Below, piece by piece: positions 12,261 to 25,252 of a stretch of 64,000 nucleotides of DNA. Every line of letters begins with the position of its first letter. Positions within the stretch are counted from its first letter, which is position 1. Source of the DNA: Thunnus maccoyii (Eukaryota > Chordata > Actinopteri > Scombriformes > Scombridae); NCBI RefSeq assembly GCF_910596095.1, contig NC_056547.1, positions 27,407,647 through 27,471,646 of the forward strand, in the 5' to 3' direction. The position numbers were made by a program, and so were the translations under genes. The notes below the pieces were generated by a model. That model had not been told where the DNA came from and searched no databases. It saw nothing but the letters and a program-made list of their open reading frames with translations.

Positions 12261-15200
12261 TGCCATTTATCTGTACTGGCTAGACAGCAGGGCCTGCACA
12301 GAGCTTGAGAGACCCCTAAAGGTGGAAGCTATGCAATGTGTGCTTTATTCACAGCCGCAATATACTCTTATATTTCATTTAATGCATAAAAAACACAAAT
12401 TCAGCCTTTACTGTGTAAAAAAGGAAACAATTTGGCATCATTTATTGCATCGCTTTTACAAAGAAGAGGTATGAGGTGAAACAAGGCTTTAGTTTTCTAT
12501 TTGCCATCATTGTCTCAATATTCTGAAATCTGAGGCCACTGGAGGTGTTTCTCATTAGAATATATGGCATTTTTATATCCACAATAGGCTGTCTATGACT
12601 ATAGTCTTGCAAATATTTTTGTAAAATAAAAAATGGATGTGATTGGCATCTAGAGGACTGTGGAGTGAAGGAGACATAGGGGGGTGTTTGTGGATTACAG
12701 TACATTTGTTGCCCTCTAGTGGAAAAACAACAAAATTTAAGGTTGCACGCCTTGCTGCTGAAGGGTGTCTGGAGCTTTATCTAGCAGCAGGCAGCATATT
12801 TCCAGGCATAGAGACACTTCATTATGTGGTAAGGACAATTATTAACGGCTGTTAAGAGAGTTCAGTACAGCCATAATATGAAAAATAAAGCAGTGCAAAA
12901 AAAAAACATACTGGATTTGAAAAGCGTAGCTGAGCCATTTCAAAAGCAATACCTGTCACCAATCAGGATGTGATTCAAAAAGAAAGAACAGATAGGTGCT
13001 CAAAATCTTCAGAGAACATCTTCATCAACATGGGAAGAAAATGACACATTTAGCATGTGCTAGAGACATGCTATCAAAATCAGTTTGCTAAAAAAGATCA
13101 CTTAATTAGCACTCTCAAGGGTTTTTTTTTTTTTTTTGCCATAGATGGCACCATTGGCAGCGTGCAGACAAAAGTGAGTACATGAAAGTAAAGTAAGCTC
13201 AGTGGGAGATTTCTCTAGGGACTCACTAATCCTCCTCCACATCATTCCACACAGCCAAGTGAGAAGTATGGATTATAGTTTATTATACAAATATCAAGCA
13301 TAGATGAATTCTAATAACAGTCATATCAATTATAGCCCTCTCACTCTAAGTGTTTCATAAATATCTGACAATAGCACTTGCTTGAAAAGCCACATTCTGG
13401 TTTAAAAATAGAAAAAGAGAATAAAAAAACATTGATTTCGCTGTCACAAATAACGGTTTCTTTATTGAGTTCCTTTGATGTCAGTCTTCACCCGCAGTTC
13501 ATAGCCTTGTCACAGTCTATTACAGGTTTGTCTACTGTTCCTTTCCTGGCTTGTGACATTTTCTTCCTATTTTTATGAGTACACCATCTACTGACCAGAT
13601 TTAATTCAAATGAGGCAGAACTCATACAGTCAGCAGTCAGGAAAAATATACTGTATATGAGACAGAAAGAATATAAGAACTCTTAATTTCTGCACAAAGC
13701 TGCAATAGTTAGAACTTACCTTATGCAGCTAGTACAGTGTTTGCAAATTTAAATCTCCAATAAGATATCAGATATAGCGTTGTTTGTGTCCTCAGAATAA
13801 TACATTTTCTCCTTATGTTCTTATGGTCACGGCTTACAGTAACTGTATTCAATTACACTATCCAGGGAGTCTTTATAATAAATCTGTACACATCCACAAT
13901 TGGAATCTGCTCATATAATGTCTAAATGTATAACCAGCCAGATAAGACAAAAAAGGAGAGCTGTGGTCTACATGTAGGTGCATTTTGGAATTAAGTAAAT
14001 AAGCTGCAGTAATTATTATTCTAATAAAAACAATGGCACAAACCTGTAATGTGACAGGTGTGGCTCGCAGTTTTGTCAGCTGTGCAAAGCTTTTTTTTTA
14101 GCCTCTTTTAGCTCATTGTTTTGTTTTTACAGGTGACTAACTCCATTCTCATCTACCTAATTTGCAGCAGGAAGCACTTTTCAGCAACCATTAAGAGTTA
14201 GTGGAAACCAAATGGTGCGAAAAGGTGAGTGAACATTGGACTTAGAAACTGTCAGACAGCCAGAAACAAGACTCCAAATGAAAAAAAACAATTAATGCTG
14301 CTTTAATAGGTACGTTAAAGATTTCAGTTCTTTTTGATTTGGCCTGTGGGTACTTGCCGTAACGGTATGTATGTTTTGAAAATCCCAGACTATCAATCGG
14401 ACCGCCATGTGTATAAACGTTTCCTGTGAATCCATTGTGAGTGGGTACGGAATTTGAATCCTTGCGGAAAAGGTGGATTCTGCCAATAAGTATGAAAACT
14501 ACTACATAGAGAAACAATCACTGATCATAAATATATTGAATGCCTACAGCGTCAGCCATAGTGAGCATAAAAAATGGGGCTTGATATAATGAAAATCTAA
14601 AGAATTATAACTTTAATTTACATTGGTTTTCAAAAACAGTAAAGCAGTATTATTAAAACTGCCATTATTCAGCTAAAAAATGGTTACAAAGTCGGTAACG
14701 TAATAACCAGTGAAAAAGAAACATACATACTATGAAGATTTTATGTTTTGGCTAATTCATTGAACATATTACATTTAGTTTCATTACATTAATGGCATTG
14801 TTTATGGCATAGCAAGTTATTGCACTACCTCTTCAGCAACTGCCTATGCTAACAGGCTAACAGCTTATTAATGTTAGAGAGACAATCATATGTTGAGAAT
14901 ATCCAAAGCGCTTGTGGTTTCATCATGCTCTGATAAAAACTGAAACTTTGGCTCAATAGAGCAAGATTGAGTGTGCAAAAGCTTCTTATGGATTATAAAT
15001 CAGGAAGTTCAGCCTAACAATGTAACAGCAGTAGTTACCTGCTCAGATAGCATAGTTAGCAAACTAGTTCTCAAGCTAACATTATCTGAAAACAAAAACA
15101 GATGAAACGTATAGGCGATAATTGGATCACTGATAAATATATATTTTGATATTAGTTAATTTTGTCCATAAAGATTGAAATCAATGGGCAAATATTAACT

Positions 15201-16324
15201 TGAGTACAGTAGCTTGTGGTCAAAAAGAAGAACTTTCAATAACTACCATCCACCACATGGACAACAGGTGGATGTAACTACTTGTACTGTATGTACAAAC
15301 AGTAGAAGAGAGACTGTTTCTGAATGCCTTTATAAAACGCTTAGGTCACTAATAGTTTTCTGGAGGTATTATCTACTTCAATCATCTTTAAATAATGATT
15401 CAATTACACTGAGTGACATTAAGTGACAATTAAGTCATTCAGAGGGTGGAAAGTAATGTTGCAGGCAACTGAGATCACTACTCAGACCAACTATATGTAG
15501 GATTCATATTCACTGGGAGTGTCATTTTTAAATAAAAACATGCACAGAACAATTTGAAAGATTATATGATCACTTGAGATTATATAAAAAGAACATTTTT
15601 CAAGCAAAAGAGCCAAATATTTGATGCTTCTGTTTATCTTACATTACAGGACTTTGATTCTCGTTGGATTTTGGGATGTTGACCAAACAAAACAAGACAT
15701 GTGATGTCACCTTGGGCTCTAGGAAATCATGACGGGCATTTTTGTTTTGTTTTGTGATGTTTTATATATTTTATATACCAAACTATGAAATAATGAAAAT
15801 TATCTTTAGTTGCAGCTCTAAACCAGCACAGAGGTTTATGTCTCTAATCTTTTCTTAATCCTTGACATTTGTATTGAAAAAAATAAAAACACACACACAC
15901 ACAAAATCATTCACCTTTTTTTTTTTTCAAGAAACATGGCTCTAGTTCTTTTTGAATGCAGCTTGAATGTGTAGGATTTATCATTGGCATAGGCACTTTA
16001 CTTGCATATGAGACTTGCCTGGTTCCAGACCTCTGAATCACCGCCTGCATCTCAGATTTATTCAGTCATTCAAATAGGTAGATGCTGTGTCCAGATCTAT
16101 TTGGAAATGTCAGATACATTGGATATGTTACTCAATACTGATTGGTAAAGGCAAAAAAAAGAGAAAAAATTCAGCTCCCAAAAGAAATTTAACTTGTTTA
16201 ACTGAATCAGGTTCCTGAAGTGTCCAATAAAGGGGTCAACATCCTCTGTGGAGGGAATATATCAAGTGTATGCTTTTGTCTGTTTACCTGGATTTACTCT
16301 TCATCACTGAAGGACACACAGGAA

Positions 16325-16360
16325 CTCCTCCTCTTCCTCCTCCTCCTCCTCCTCCTCCTC
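16325..16360. repeat. (CTC)n trinucleotide repeat
   Basis: About eleven CTC/TCC units with one interruption. It generates the polyproline and polyglycine stretches in spurious frames on both strands. Confidence 0.9.
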
Positions 16361-18331
16361 TTTGGCCTCTGATGTCGAGGTTGCACTCCTTGATGGTTAA
16401 GGTGGAGATGTGCTTGCTGTTGTTGAACTCTGAAGTCTGTTTCTGTATCATAAAGTTTGACAATTTATTCCAAGTTATTCCACAGATTAATGAGAAATAT
16501 TTCAACCAGAGAAGCGTAAAAAAATAAATTTTAGTGTGTTCCAAAAGTCTGGAATCACATTTCAATTTTAATACCAAAATGTCTATGCTAATTTCTTAAA
16601 CTTATGATTTATGGAGGACGCCGTTTGGATTTTGTTTTCTGGGGCTACCTCAAGTAAAACTTCCCTTTTGTGTAAAATAACAACCAGCACAAGCTGTGAA
16701 TTATTAATGCCTCTACAGCTGTCAATCTTCAGCTTTGTCAGATCCAAAGACATGCTGGATTTCTTTTGCAAATGCATCTGGAGTTTGGTGTTGCTCGCAT
16801 TCAGGGGGGGTTTTTTCAAAAGGTAACAGTGATTCCCCTTTGAATTCAGACTATTTTAAACACCCTGCTGAGAAACAACAGTGGCGAACAAAGATTGAAT
16901 CTGTGCGAGTCTAGTTCCGTCTCCTCTTCAAGCAATCCCAGCAGGCCTTTCAGCTCTTCATCCTCCCCCTGCTGCCAGCTCCCCTTGGGCAGCGCTGTAT
17001 TGGGTCTGGGCTTTTTGCCCAAGAATGCACAGCCGTGTAGATGCCCCAGATGACATGGTGGGGACTAATGGAACGTGCTGAGCTTGTGTGGATCCAGGCG
17101 TGGTCATCCCAGGAAAGTTCCGTGTGCTGCAGTGAAACACCAGGGCCGAAGACCGGTTTTCATTGATTTCTTAACAATGGCAGTGAAACATGGAAATGAG
17201 ACAAATAGCAGAAACAATATTTTTGATGCCATTATGATGTTTCTCACTCAGAATTTTTTCTCTTCAAGGTGCGGAAAAGTCTCCACAAAGGACAATAAAC
17301 ATGATATACCTACTTAGTGACTAGAGAAACGACTGTGCAGACATTCACAAACAAATTTCAGCCATGGATATCAAGTCACACCTGCCAACCATTTTCAAAA
17401 ATGTAAATATTAAATTGCCATATTAGAAGCAGTTCCCAACGTTCTGTAATTTACTCAAAAGCCTAAACTAGTAGCTGGATGGAATCTTGTGTTCAAATGT
17501 TTTAAAATGAGCATTTTTAACAAGTCAAAGAAGCTGTTCTGAAATTGCAAACACCCACACGCTCATAGTTACCATAGTGCCAGTGTAGTGTCTCTCACAA
17601 GATAACATCTGATGAACTAAATCCTCTCAGCCGCTGAAGGAAAACACACTAGCCTCAATGACTAACTTGCTTTGGCTTTGTTGCCGTTATGGATTTAAGT
17701 CTATTAAATCAGGGTCACATACAATTTTAAAAGAACAACTGAGAATTAATTTGCCTTTTTTTTTGGTTTTGACAACTGCCAGTGCTCACCATATTATTTC
17801 TATTGCTCACTTTGTCAAGAAATTTGCTGCCAGCTTTTACAATTACAGGCTTAACTGTGCACTGATCAATATAGTTTTATAATAAAATGGATAAAATAAC
17901 CATGAGTAATGTGTAAGGATGGGTTCAGATTGTTCAGATCCAGTTCCCAGTTGGCAAAATTTGTTAAGCTCTGATCAATGCTAACAAATCTCTTATCTCT
18001 CTTATATTTATTTAACATTTCATATATTATGCAGCTCATCTAATTTTCAGGTTTTAGGCTGCCACTAACTATTATAGGTTCTATTCTTAATATTAAAAAT
18101 AATATCTAAACCTCATTAGGTGCCATAATGTTGATCACTGATACAGATTTTTGTATTGATGACGATATTGACAGAATAGTGTTAGCATTTCTTTTCATCA
18201 ATGATCAGTTTCTGCAGGAGGATACAAGGTAAGTCCCATCTGACATAGCATGTAAAAACAGTTGGAGTGAGTTGTACAGTGTATTTTCCTGCACAATGAA
18301 AATCACTGAGTTAAACTTTTACCCAGTTTGG

Positions 18332-18526
18332 GTCAATATAGCACCAGTAACTTTACCCAGTAGCAATCTGTTGTAACAAGCTTTAGTTTGGGTAAATAAC
18401 CCAACAGTAAAATAAAAATTAAAACTGGAACTAAAAGACTAAAACTAGGTTAAAACAACCCCTTGTCTTGAGTGGCTTTCTGGGTAACATTTATTGTGTA
18501 GGTGCTATATTGACCCAAACTGGGTA
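18332..18526. mobile_element. Short element with ~25-bp inverted ends
   Basis: ACCCAGTTTGGGTCAATATA followed by GCACC at 18332-18356 is mirrored by GGTGC and TATATTGACCCAAACTGGGT at 18502-18526, a near-perfect inverted repeat separated by about 145 bp. The interior includes a further TTTGGGTAAATAACCCAA mini-palindrome. The structure is that of a foldback element or MITE. It has no coding capacity. Confidence 0.75.
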
Positions 18527-18632
18527 TTTACATTTACATTTAACAGTAAGCAGCTTCTGATCTTTCTCACTTCATTCCAGTATGAATGCAATGTTGGATC
18601 ACTGTTTACAATGTATCAATGTGTCTGTAGAT

Positions 18633-20359
18633 CAGTGGCTGCTGGTGACTCAAAAAATTGGGGAGGACAGGAGGAAAACCAACATGGAATCTTACAACAA
18701 ACTACATCATACTATACCATAGTCTCTATCTGATGAAATTGGAGGGCTGGGGGGCAATTTTATATGCCAATAAAACAATTTGCTTTCAAAAACAAAAACC
18801 CCTGAGTGGTGAAGACATAACATACACATATTGTTTCTAAACAAAGAAGTGCTCATTTTAGCCGCGCAGTGGTTCAGAATGTGTCATTTTACCAACAAAG
18901 CGAAATTCAAAATTATACTATTGTTCTATTGTAACAACAGATTTATGTTCTCATCAAAAACAGACAACATATCACATGATTTACACGTGTTTCCTATCTA
19001 TTTTCTTAGTATACGGAAATATATAAAGTACCACAAAGGTTGTAATTTGATACTTTGAGGTTCAAATCAGTGCTGAATACTAGAAAGATTGAACACTAAA
19101 AACATTCACAGATGTAAGTGTAGGTTCACATCAGAAAGTATTAATGCATGTATCAAATACATGACTTACACACTCTTATCTATATGCACGACATACAAAA
19201 TATAGTCTACAAAGCTGACATGTTAACACTTGTTATTCTAGTTACTTTAAGCTTATTACTCAATATACGACTCAGCTTTAAAAACAAACTAAAGAAAATG
19301 TCACAACAAGCAGCCAGACCTCCTCCACACTCATTCACTAATCACACAACATCAACAGCTGACTGAACAACCGCTCAATTAAAAACTGGATCAACTCCAA
19401 ATGAATGAGTGACTTCAGACAGTTCACTGTAACTTCAACAAGCAAACTACCTACAACACATTATATGATCTCTGCTGCATTCTTGTTAAGGAGATAAATT
19501 CACACAACAGCCACAGAGACATTTAACCATCAGAGATGAAATTAGCGACCAAAGAGACAGAGAGAGAGAAGCTGTATCTGACTCACGTTATCTGACGTCT
19601 TCTCCTTTCTTTCATGGAGATGAAGTATTCATGTCATAGCGTCCATTTGTAGGTGTTGGTCATCTTGTTTGTTAGTTAACGGAACTCTCTCCAGCCGCTC
19701 CCTGGCGGTGTCCTGCTGCTGCTGCACCGCATAATCCAAATCCATTCTCACCGTTAGCTTAACAACAGTCCTTAACAGTCGTTCCATGGATGTATAAAGA
19801 CTCCTTCAGGCTGCCACAACAAGCTAACTGTTGCGTTGGCTAACACAAGGAGCTATCTACTGCTTGTTATCTACTGTCGCTACTCTGCCTTACAGTGGAG
19901 AGAATTGAAGATGAAATCTGGAAACTATCATTGGACCAACGTGATGTCAATATTACATTCTGGTTGTTGATTGGTTAGGGAGGACGTCCTCCCTTGGAGC
20001 GTCATTTTAAAACAGTAGCATTAAATCGATGTAAGAGAGCCCACCCTGCGGAGGACAGCAGGCACCCGTCCTCCTCTGTCCCCCACTCCACCTCACTCTC
20101 CGCCACTGCCCCCCACCACCACTGCACACACGCTGCCCTTTCTCCTCCTGCCCTGCAGGTGTCGCTGTTAAAGCATTTTAACCAGAATTTCAATAATGGA
20201 TTTTTTCCAAAGAAGAGAGAAAAAATATTTTATAAATAATACTGAGATTAGTAATAGTTTATTTCAACCAAATATTCTTTTTTATATTTTGATCTCCTCT
20301 TGCCTCTCAAAAATAGAGGAGGAGCAACCTCCTCTGCCTCTGTGGACCAGCCTCCACTG
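18633..20359. mobile_element. hAT-like element remnant, CAGTGG...CCACTG ends
   Basis: The left end CAGTGGCTGCTGGTGA with a following GGGGAGGACAGGAGG matches imperfectly the reverse complement of the right end, AGCCTCCACTG preceded by GGAGGAGCAACCTCCTC. CAGTGGCKGCTGGTGA-type termini are common in fish hAT-type repeats. The 1.7-kb interior has no long open frame, so it is non-autonomous or decayed. The flanking 8-mers are not convincingly duplicated. Confidence 0.5.
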
Positions 20360-20744
20360 CTGTGTAGCTACCACACTGCATATGTAAGCAGCAAGTAACT
20401 GAAAGGACACATTAATATGAAGTTCAATGTCAGTGATATTTTGTACATCTTTTCACCAATAGAAGAGCTTTTCACAAACTGAATGAAAAAGTGCAGTGCA
20501 CAATGACTATCATTTCTACATGTCTTAGGACACACACTTTAAACTTTGTGTCCCCTATTTTTGTTTTTATAGATTTGTTAAGCTACACTTATCAGTATTT
20601 TTCAAATTCTCAAAGAATGTGTAGTGCTTAAAGAACAATTAGGAACCATCTGTGTTGTTCCCTTCTAGCATCTTGAAGTTCATTGGGTGTTTTTTTTCAT
20701 TGTGTTTTTACAACCTGTAACTTTAACAGAACCTGTTTCCTGCA

Positions 20745-21026
20745 GCAAGAAAAACTCTGATAAACCCACAGTAAACTGTCTACCCAGCTCCAATGACCAG
20801 CAGACAATTTAGCAACTTAAGAGACAGATATTGTTCTCAGGAGCTGTTGGAAACCAGACTAGGTTCAAATGAATGCCAGTGTTGCTCCATGTCAGTTGAA
20901 CATGTACATTTTTAAGAAGTTTGCCATATCAACTTCATAGGGTGATAATATGTCAATGTTCTGTTTACTGCTTGCTTCACTGCCCCCAAGTGGCCAAAAA
21001 ACAAAGAATTGTGAATCCAGCTTTAA
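20745..21026 (-). mobile_element. Dispersed repeat, family C, minus orientation
   Basis: CTGCCCCCAAGTGGCCAAAA at about 20980-20999 is the reverse complement of the family C block at 8306-8326, and AATTTAGCAACTTAAGAGAC near 20808-20827 corresponds to its CTCTTTAGCTGCTAAAT block. It ends in CAGCTTTAAAC. The copy is therefore inverted relative to 8286-8720. Confidence 0.6.
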
Positions 21027-21501
21027 ACTTCAAATGATATAAAACATAAAGAGAAATAGACACTGTTACAGCATGATCAGTAATTCAACAAATTAAATTA
21101 TATGTGACATACATTTCATTAAAGGATGGTTATTGGTGCTGTTCTGCATGGTGAGAGGAACAGATTCTGTGAAACTACAGAAATGTTGGTCAAACAGGGT
21201 GTCAGTGGCACTGGTTTAGCCCTCATTATAGTGCACACTCTGTAAATGAAGTTATTTGTTTTGTCCAGGTTAGTCCCAGCTTAAATGTGTATGGGCCAAG
21301 ATAGAAAACATACCAGTATACTCTACATATGGCCAACACATGATGCTAAATCACTGACACAAACTAGGACATTCAGCCATTTATTAATTATGCATTTTTC
21401 TTTATCTATTTTTTATTTTGGATGTCATGGAAAATGTATTTCTTAGACTCTTAATGGTTTGTTTTGGCCCCAGAATGCACCCAGCCCACGTCCTGTCTCT
21501 G

Positions 21502-21542
21502 AGGTCAGACTGCTCAGTTCATGGCTGAGGTCAGTGAGGTCA
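21502..21542 (+). promoter_or_regulatory. Cluster of AGGTCA half-sites including a perfect DR3
   Basis: AGGTCA occurs at 21502-21507, 21528-21533 and 21537-21542, all in the same orientation. The last two are spaced by 3 bp, a perfect DR3 arrangement of the type bound by VDR/RXR heterodimers. It lies about 7 kb upstream-or-downstream of annotated genes, with rpa2-like the nearest. The motif is directly visible. Binding is inference. Confidence 0.35.
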
Positions 21543-24225
21543 CAGCGGATGTTGATGAGCAGTAGATAATTGATCTCACCTCGTCTAGCTTGTTTTCTTT
21601 CACCACGTTGAGGTGAGGTCTTGGGAGAGGTGTCCCTGACCAGGTAACAAAAACAACATTTTCCATTGTAATTCTACAATGATTCACATCTGGCAAGGTA
21701 TGTAGTTTTCAGACAATTAGGTTGGTTGGCTGATGAATTACAAAAGAGTTGTTGACAAACTGTACACACAGCAAAAAGTTGCAAATATAGGTACTGTTTA
21801 CCATGTCTACCATGTTAGTTAGCTTGTTAGCAGGTTTGCTACATTTTTGTCTCTATTTGGTTATAAAGCGAAGTACTGGACAAATTGAAATTTTAACCAC
21901 AAATATTTGTACAAAATGTCATTACGGTTGAGACGTTTCTCTCTGGTGGACCAAGAAGCCGACATTGCCTCCCCTGATGCTGACCATCTCTGGTGTTGTT
22001 TCAGAGTATCCAACCAGCTCACCGATGCCTTTTCCTAAAAATGAGCCCTGACATGCTGTGGTGGATGTTGGCAAGCATTCAATATCCATAGAAAAACCTC
22101 CAGGTAGGTAATATTGGGTAAATTTATACATCTATTCTGATGCTCAGGATAATTAAAAGTCTAATCATGTTCATCCTGTGGGGAACATGAATGTGCATGA
22201 AAGTAAATGTGATGTAATCTGCACATTCGATTGTGATATTTCATATTTACAAGTGGCTAGGAATGTTAATGATAAATCATTAGTCAGTTAATTGCGTTAA
22301 GAACATAAATATTGCAACACCGTCTTAAAATACTCCAGTACAACTTCAATATTGTACCACCTAAAAAGTCAGAAGAGCAAGTCAAAGGTGCAACACCATC
22401 CTCCCAGCAAACTATCATGTCGGTATTAGCTAGAAGAGGCTGTAGTGATGTGCATGCAAAGGCAAGTACTCAGAGGCTTTGCTTTATGATTAAATAATGA
22501 CATGCTGCCTATTAAACATGGAGGACAGTGAGGGCTTTTGTGAGCAACTAAACTACATTGAGATTGTCATTAACATTGCTTGTGGCATTTCGACAAGCAC
22601 TTTGTTTTCTCACAAAAAAGAAGCACTCCAATACAACTGGAACAGATGGAAAATAAATTGTGTCTACAAACAGCTCAGATTACAATTATGAAAAAGGGTA
22701 ACACTGATAAACACTGGTGTGTAAATTGTTGCGGCTGTGTTTTGAGGCTCTTTTTTTAAGTGAGGTGGCAGGTGGCTGGTTAGGCTAATTTCATGCCAGT
22801 GTACTTCTTATATGAAAGCAAACTGCTGCACTTCCTGTTAAACCAGAAGGCTGGTCACACATTTAAAAGTTTTAATGTTTGATTCCTGAAGTGCATTTGC
22901 TCTCTGGACTATCACACTGTTCCTGTGAGGAACAGACCCTCCTGGCTGCATGCTGCCCAGACTTGTTCAGCACAGGTAGCCAGCTTTTGCTACGGTAATA
23001 AACTAATAGTCAGTTTCACTTACATAATATCAATTCACACACACAAACACAGAGCCACTCCCATGAATGCAATGCTGCAAGTTTAAGAGCTTGGTGTGGA
23101 GTGATTTGTCTTCAGGCAATAAAGCTTACCACATTTAAATTAATGGTGGCCAAGATTTTTTCATAATACCTGCTATCCAACTCTAGACTCAGGGGACTGG
23201 GAGTCTAGATTTGGATCTCCGTTGTCTGGTATCACAGAACTAATCCAAATCATGCTGCTCTCCAGTCATCATTAATCTTCCAGACTGGACAAGATAAACT
23301 GACAACCCATACTGCACAAAATTTGTATCAACAGGAATCCTAGTTTGGCTCTAAATTTATAATGGGCCCAGTTTATTGCCAATTGCGCAGAGTATTGAAA
23401 TGCCAGCTGTAAAGGTCTCCCATTGGACAATTTAGCATCAGAAAACATTAGAAATAAAGAAAGAAGCAGTAACAAGCAAGACATTTATAATGCAAACCCC
23501 TATGGACTTATCAAATGGGTTGCCTTATTTGACCTGTGATTGTAACCCCTTTATGTGATGATTCACAGCTGCCAATATGGTTCACCGGGATCATTATCAC
23601 GAGGTCTTAGCATTTTTACAACGTCAGCTAAGACATTTATAGACACCGAGAATCCCTTTAGACATGTAAACTAGCCCCTGCAGAAATCTTTAAATGTAAT
23701 CATTTCGTAAACCTGACTGCCATGACTGACATAATTGGCTACTGTTAGCATACTAAGGCTTGTATATGCCTCACTATGTAACAAGTTCATTTTCATGACC
23801 TCTATTAGCTCAGTTTTATCAGAGAGATTCATACTATTTAGGTCTCTAGTGATATTTACAGTATGTGGTTTGCATAAACAGACACTCTAAACATATTTGA
23901 CTAAACACTGACAGTGTGTCTTATAACTGGAACACTTCTACTAAAACAGCACTGCAAATCAATCTCAAAATTAGTAAAAGTAATTTTTTTCCTTTTTTCT
24001 GGGGTGATTCTGGGGGCTGGATTCCTGAGAATCCATCTTGTCAAGCTTCAAATTATGTGCTTACCAATCAGCGTATTGAGGATTCTCACATGATCTCATG
24101 AATCCAGCTGTCCTGCAAGGTGAGACAGTGATAGATGGTGGTAGACAGATGGTTCATCCAATCAGCTGCCAAGTATTTTTTGAAAGTGCCTGCCCTTTTC
24201 CAAGCAGTTTCCAAGAACGACTTTT

Positions 24226-24253
24226 CAGATGGTTCTGTGTAACAAACCATCTG
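24226..24253. repeat. Short hairpin: CAGATGGTT / AACCATCTG
   Basis: Nine-base perfect inverted arms separated by 10 bp. A related AGATGGTTCATCC word occurs upstream near 24148-24160. The surrounding 24020-24300 looks like a dispersed repeat, but no other copy is present in this window to prove it. Confidence 0.45.
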
Positions 24254-25252
24254 GCATGTCAGGTTATGAAACAGTTGCATTACATAACTATACAAGACTT
24301 ATGCTTATGATAGAATTCAGTCTTCAATTTGGCATAATTGAGTATTGTCACTAAGCACATTGTATATGGTGAGGCGAAGTGCTAAAATGGGGTTATTTTG
24401 TTAAATTAGTGCAGTTTTATAAATGGAGTATATGCCAAAGTAAAAATGATATCCAGAAGAATTCTTACCTATGTATTTAGCTGCTTTATCATTTTAATAT
24501 GTCAATGAACATTCCATTGTGGGATTTCTGAGGCGAGTTTGGCAAGACAACCTTTCCACACGCAAGACAACCGAACTTGCACAAGCTAACACATTTTATA
24601 CAAGGGAATGTTTTGACTGTCTAGCATTTGATAATACTCATGTTTTATGCATGTTAAACCTTCTGCTACAGTCTATACGTGACAAACTTTATGCAACTTA
24701 TCAGGATGAGCAGTCAAAAGGAGGCGTGTTGTTTTTTTGGCAGTTTGCTGCCATCTTTGCCCACTTGTTCTCTACATTGAATGCTAGGAAACAGGACTGC
24801 AGAGATAAGACATATGGGGACTGTAGTTCTTCTTGAAAAGAAAATAAAGAAATTAAATAAATGAGACAGGACAAAATATATACTTTACACATTCTTCATG
24901 TACAGTTATCATAACCACATTTTCAGGGTACCCAGAAATCCAGAAATACAGAGCATACAAACATAGAGAGGCCTAAGCAATATATTAGTAGTGATGGAAT
25001 ACAGGCAACAAAGGATACACTATAAACCCTGTAACAGTTGACTTATCTGTCTGGACATCATTATTCATTCACCATTTTTAGACCAAGACAGTACAGTAGC
25101 TCATAGTAAATTAAGAACAAAAAAAAAAAATCTTACTTAAAACAGAACTAAAACAAAATACTAATTTCACCCTGAAAATGTGAACCGAGTGTCTTGACCA
25201 GCTGTAATCCAGGAGAGTGACATAACTGGCAGAACAGCCTCCAGGTAGCCTG

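Larger units (their letters stand above)
2264..25252. other. foxo6 to rpa2-like intergenic region
   Basis: About 23 kb in which I find no convincing gene. It holds simple repeats, several MITE or hAT-like relics listed separately, and AT-rich unique sequence. The blocks 3300-3560 and 11980-12260 look like possible conserved non-coding elements because they are rich in homeodomain-type words and free of repeats. Open frames here are short, lack recognisable domains, and often lie inside repeats. Conservation with other fish would be needed to find enhancers of foxo6. Confidence 0.6.

Noticed and set aside
16583..16826. Frames on both strands with a possible transposase look
   Set aside because: No catalytic DDE-type spacing or terminal repeats could be identified.
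24519..24836. 105-codon plus-strand open frame
   Set aside because: No known domain, neighbouring sequence looks repeat-like, and there is no promoter or exon partner.
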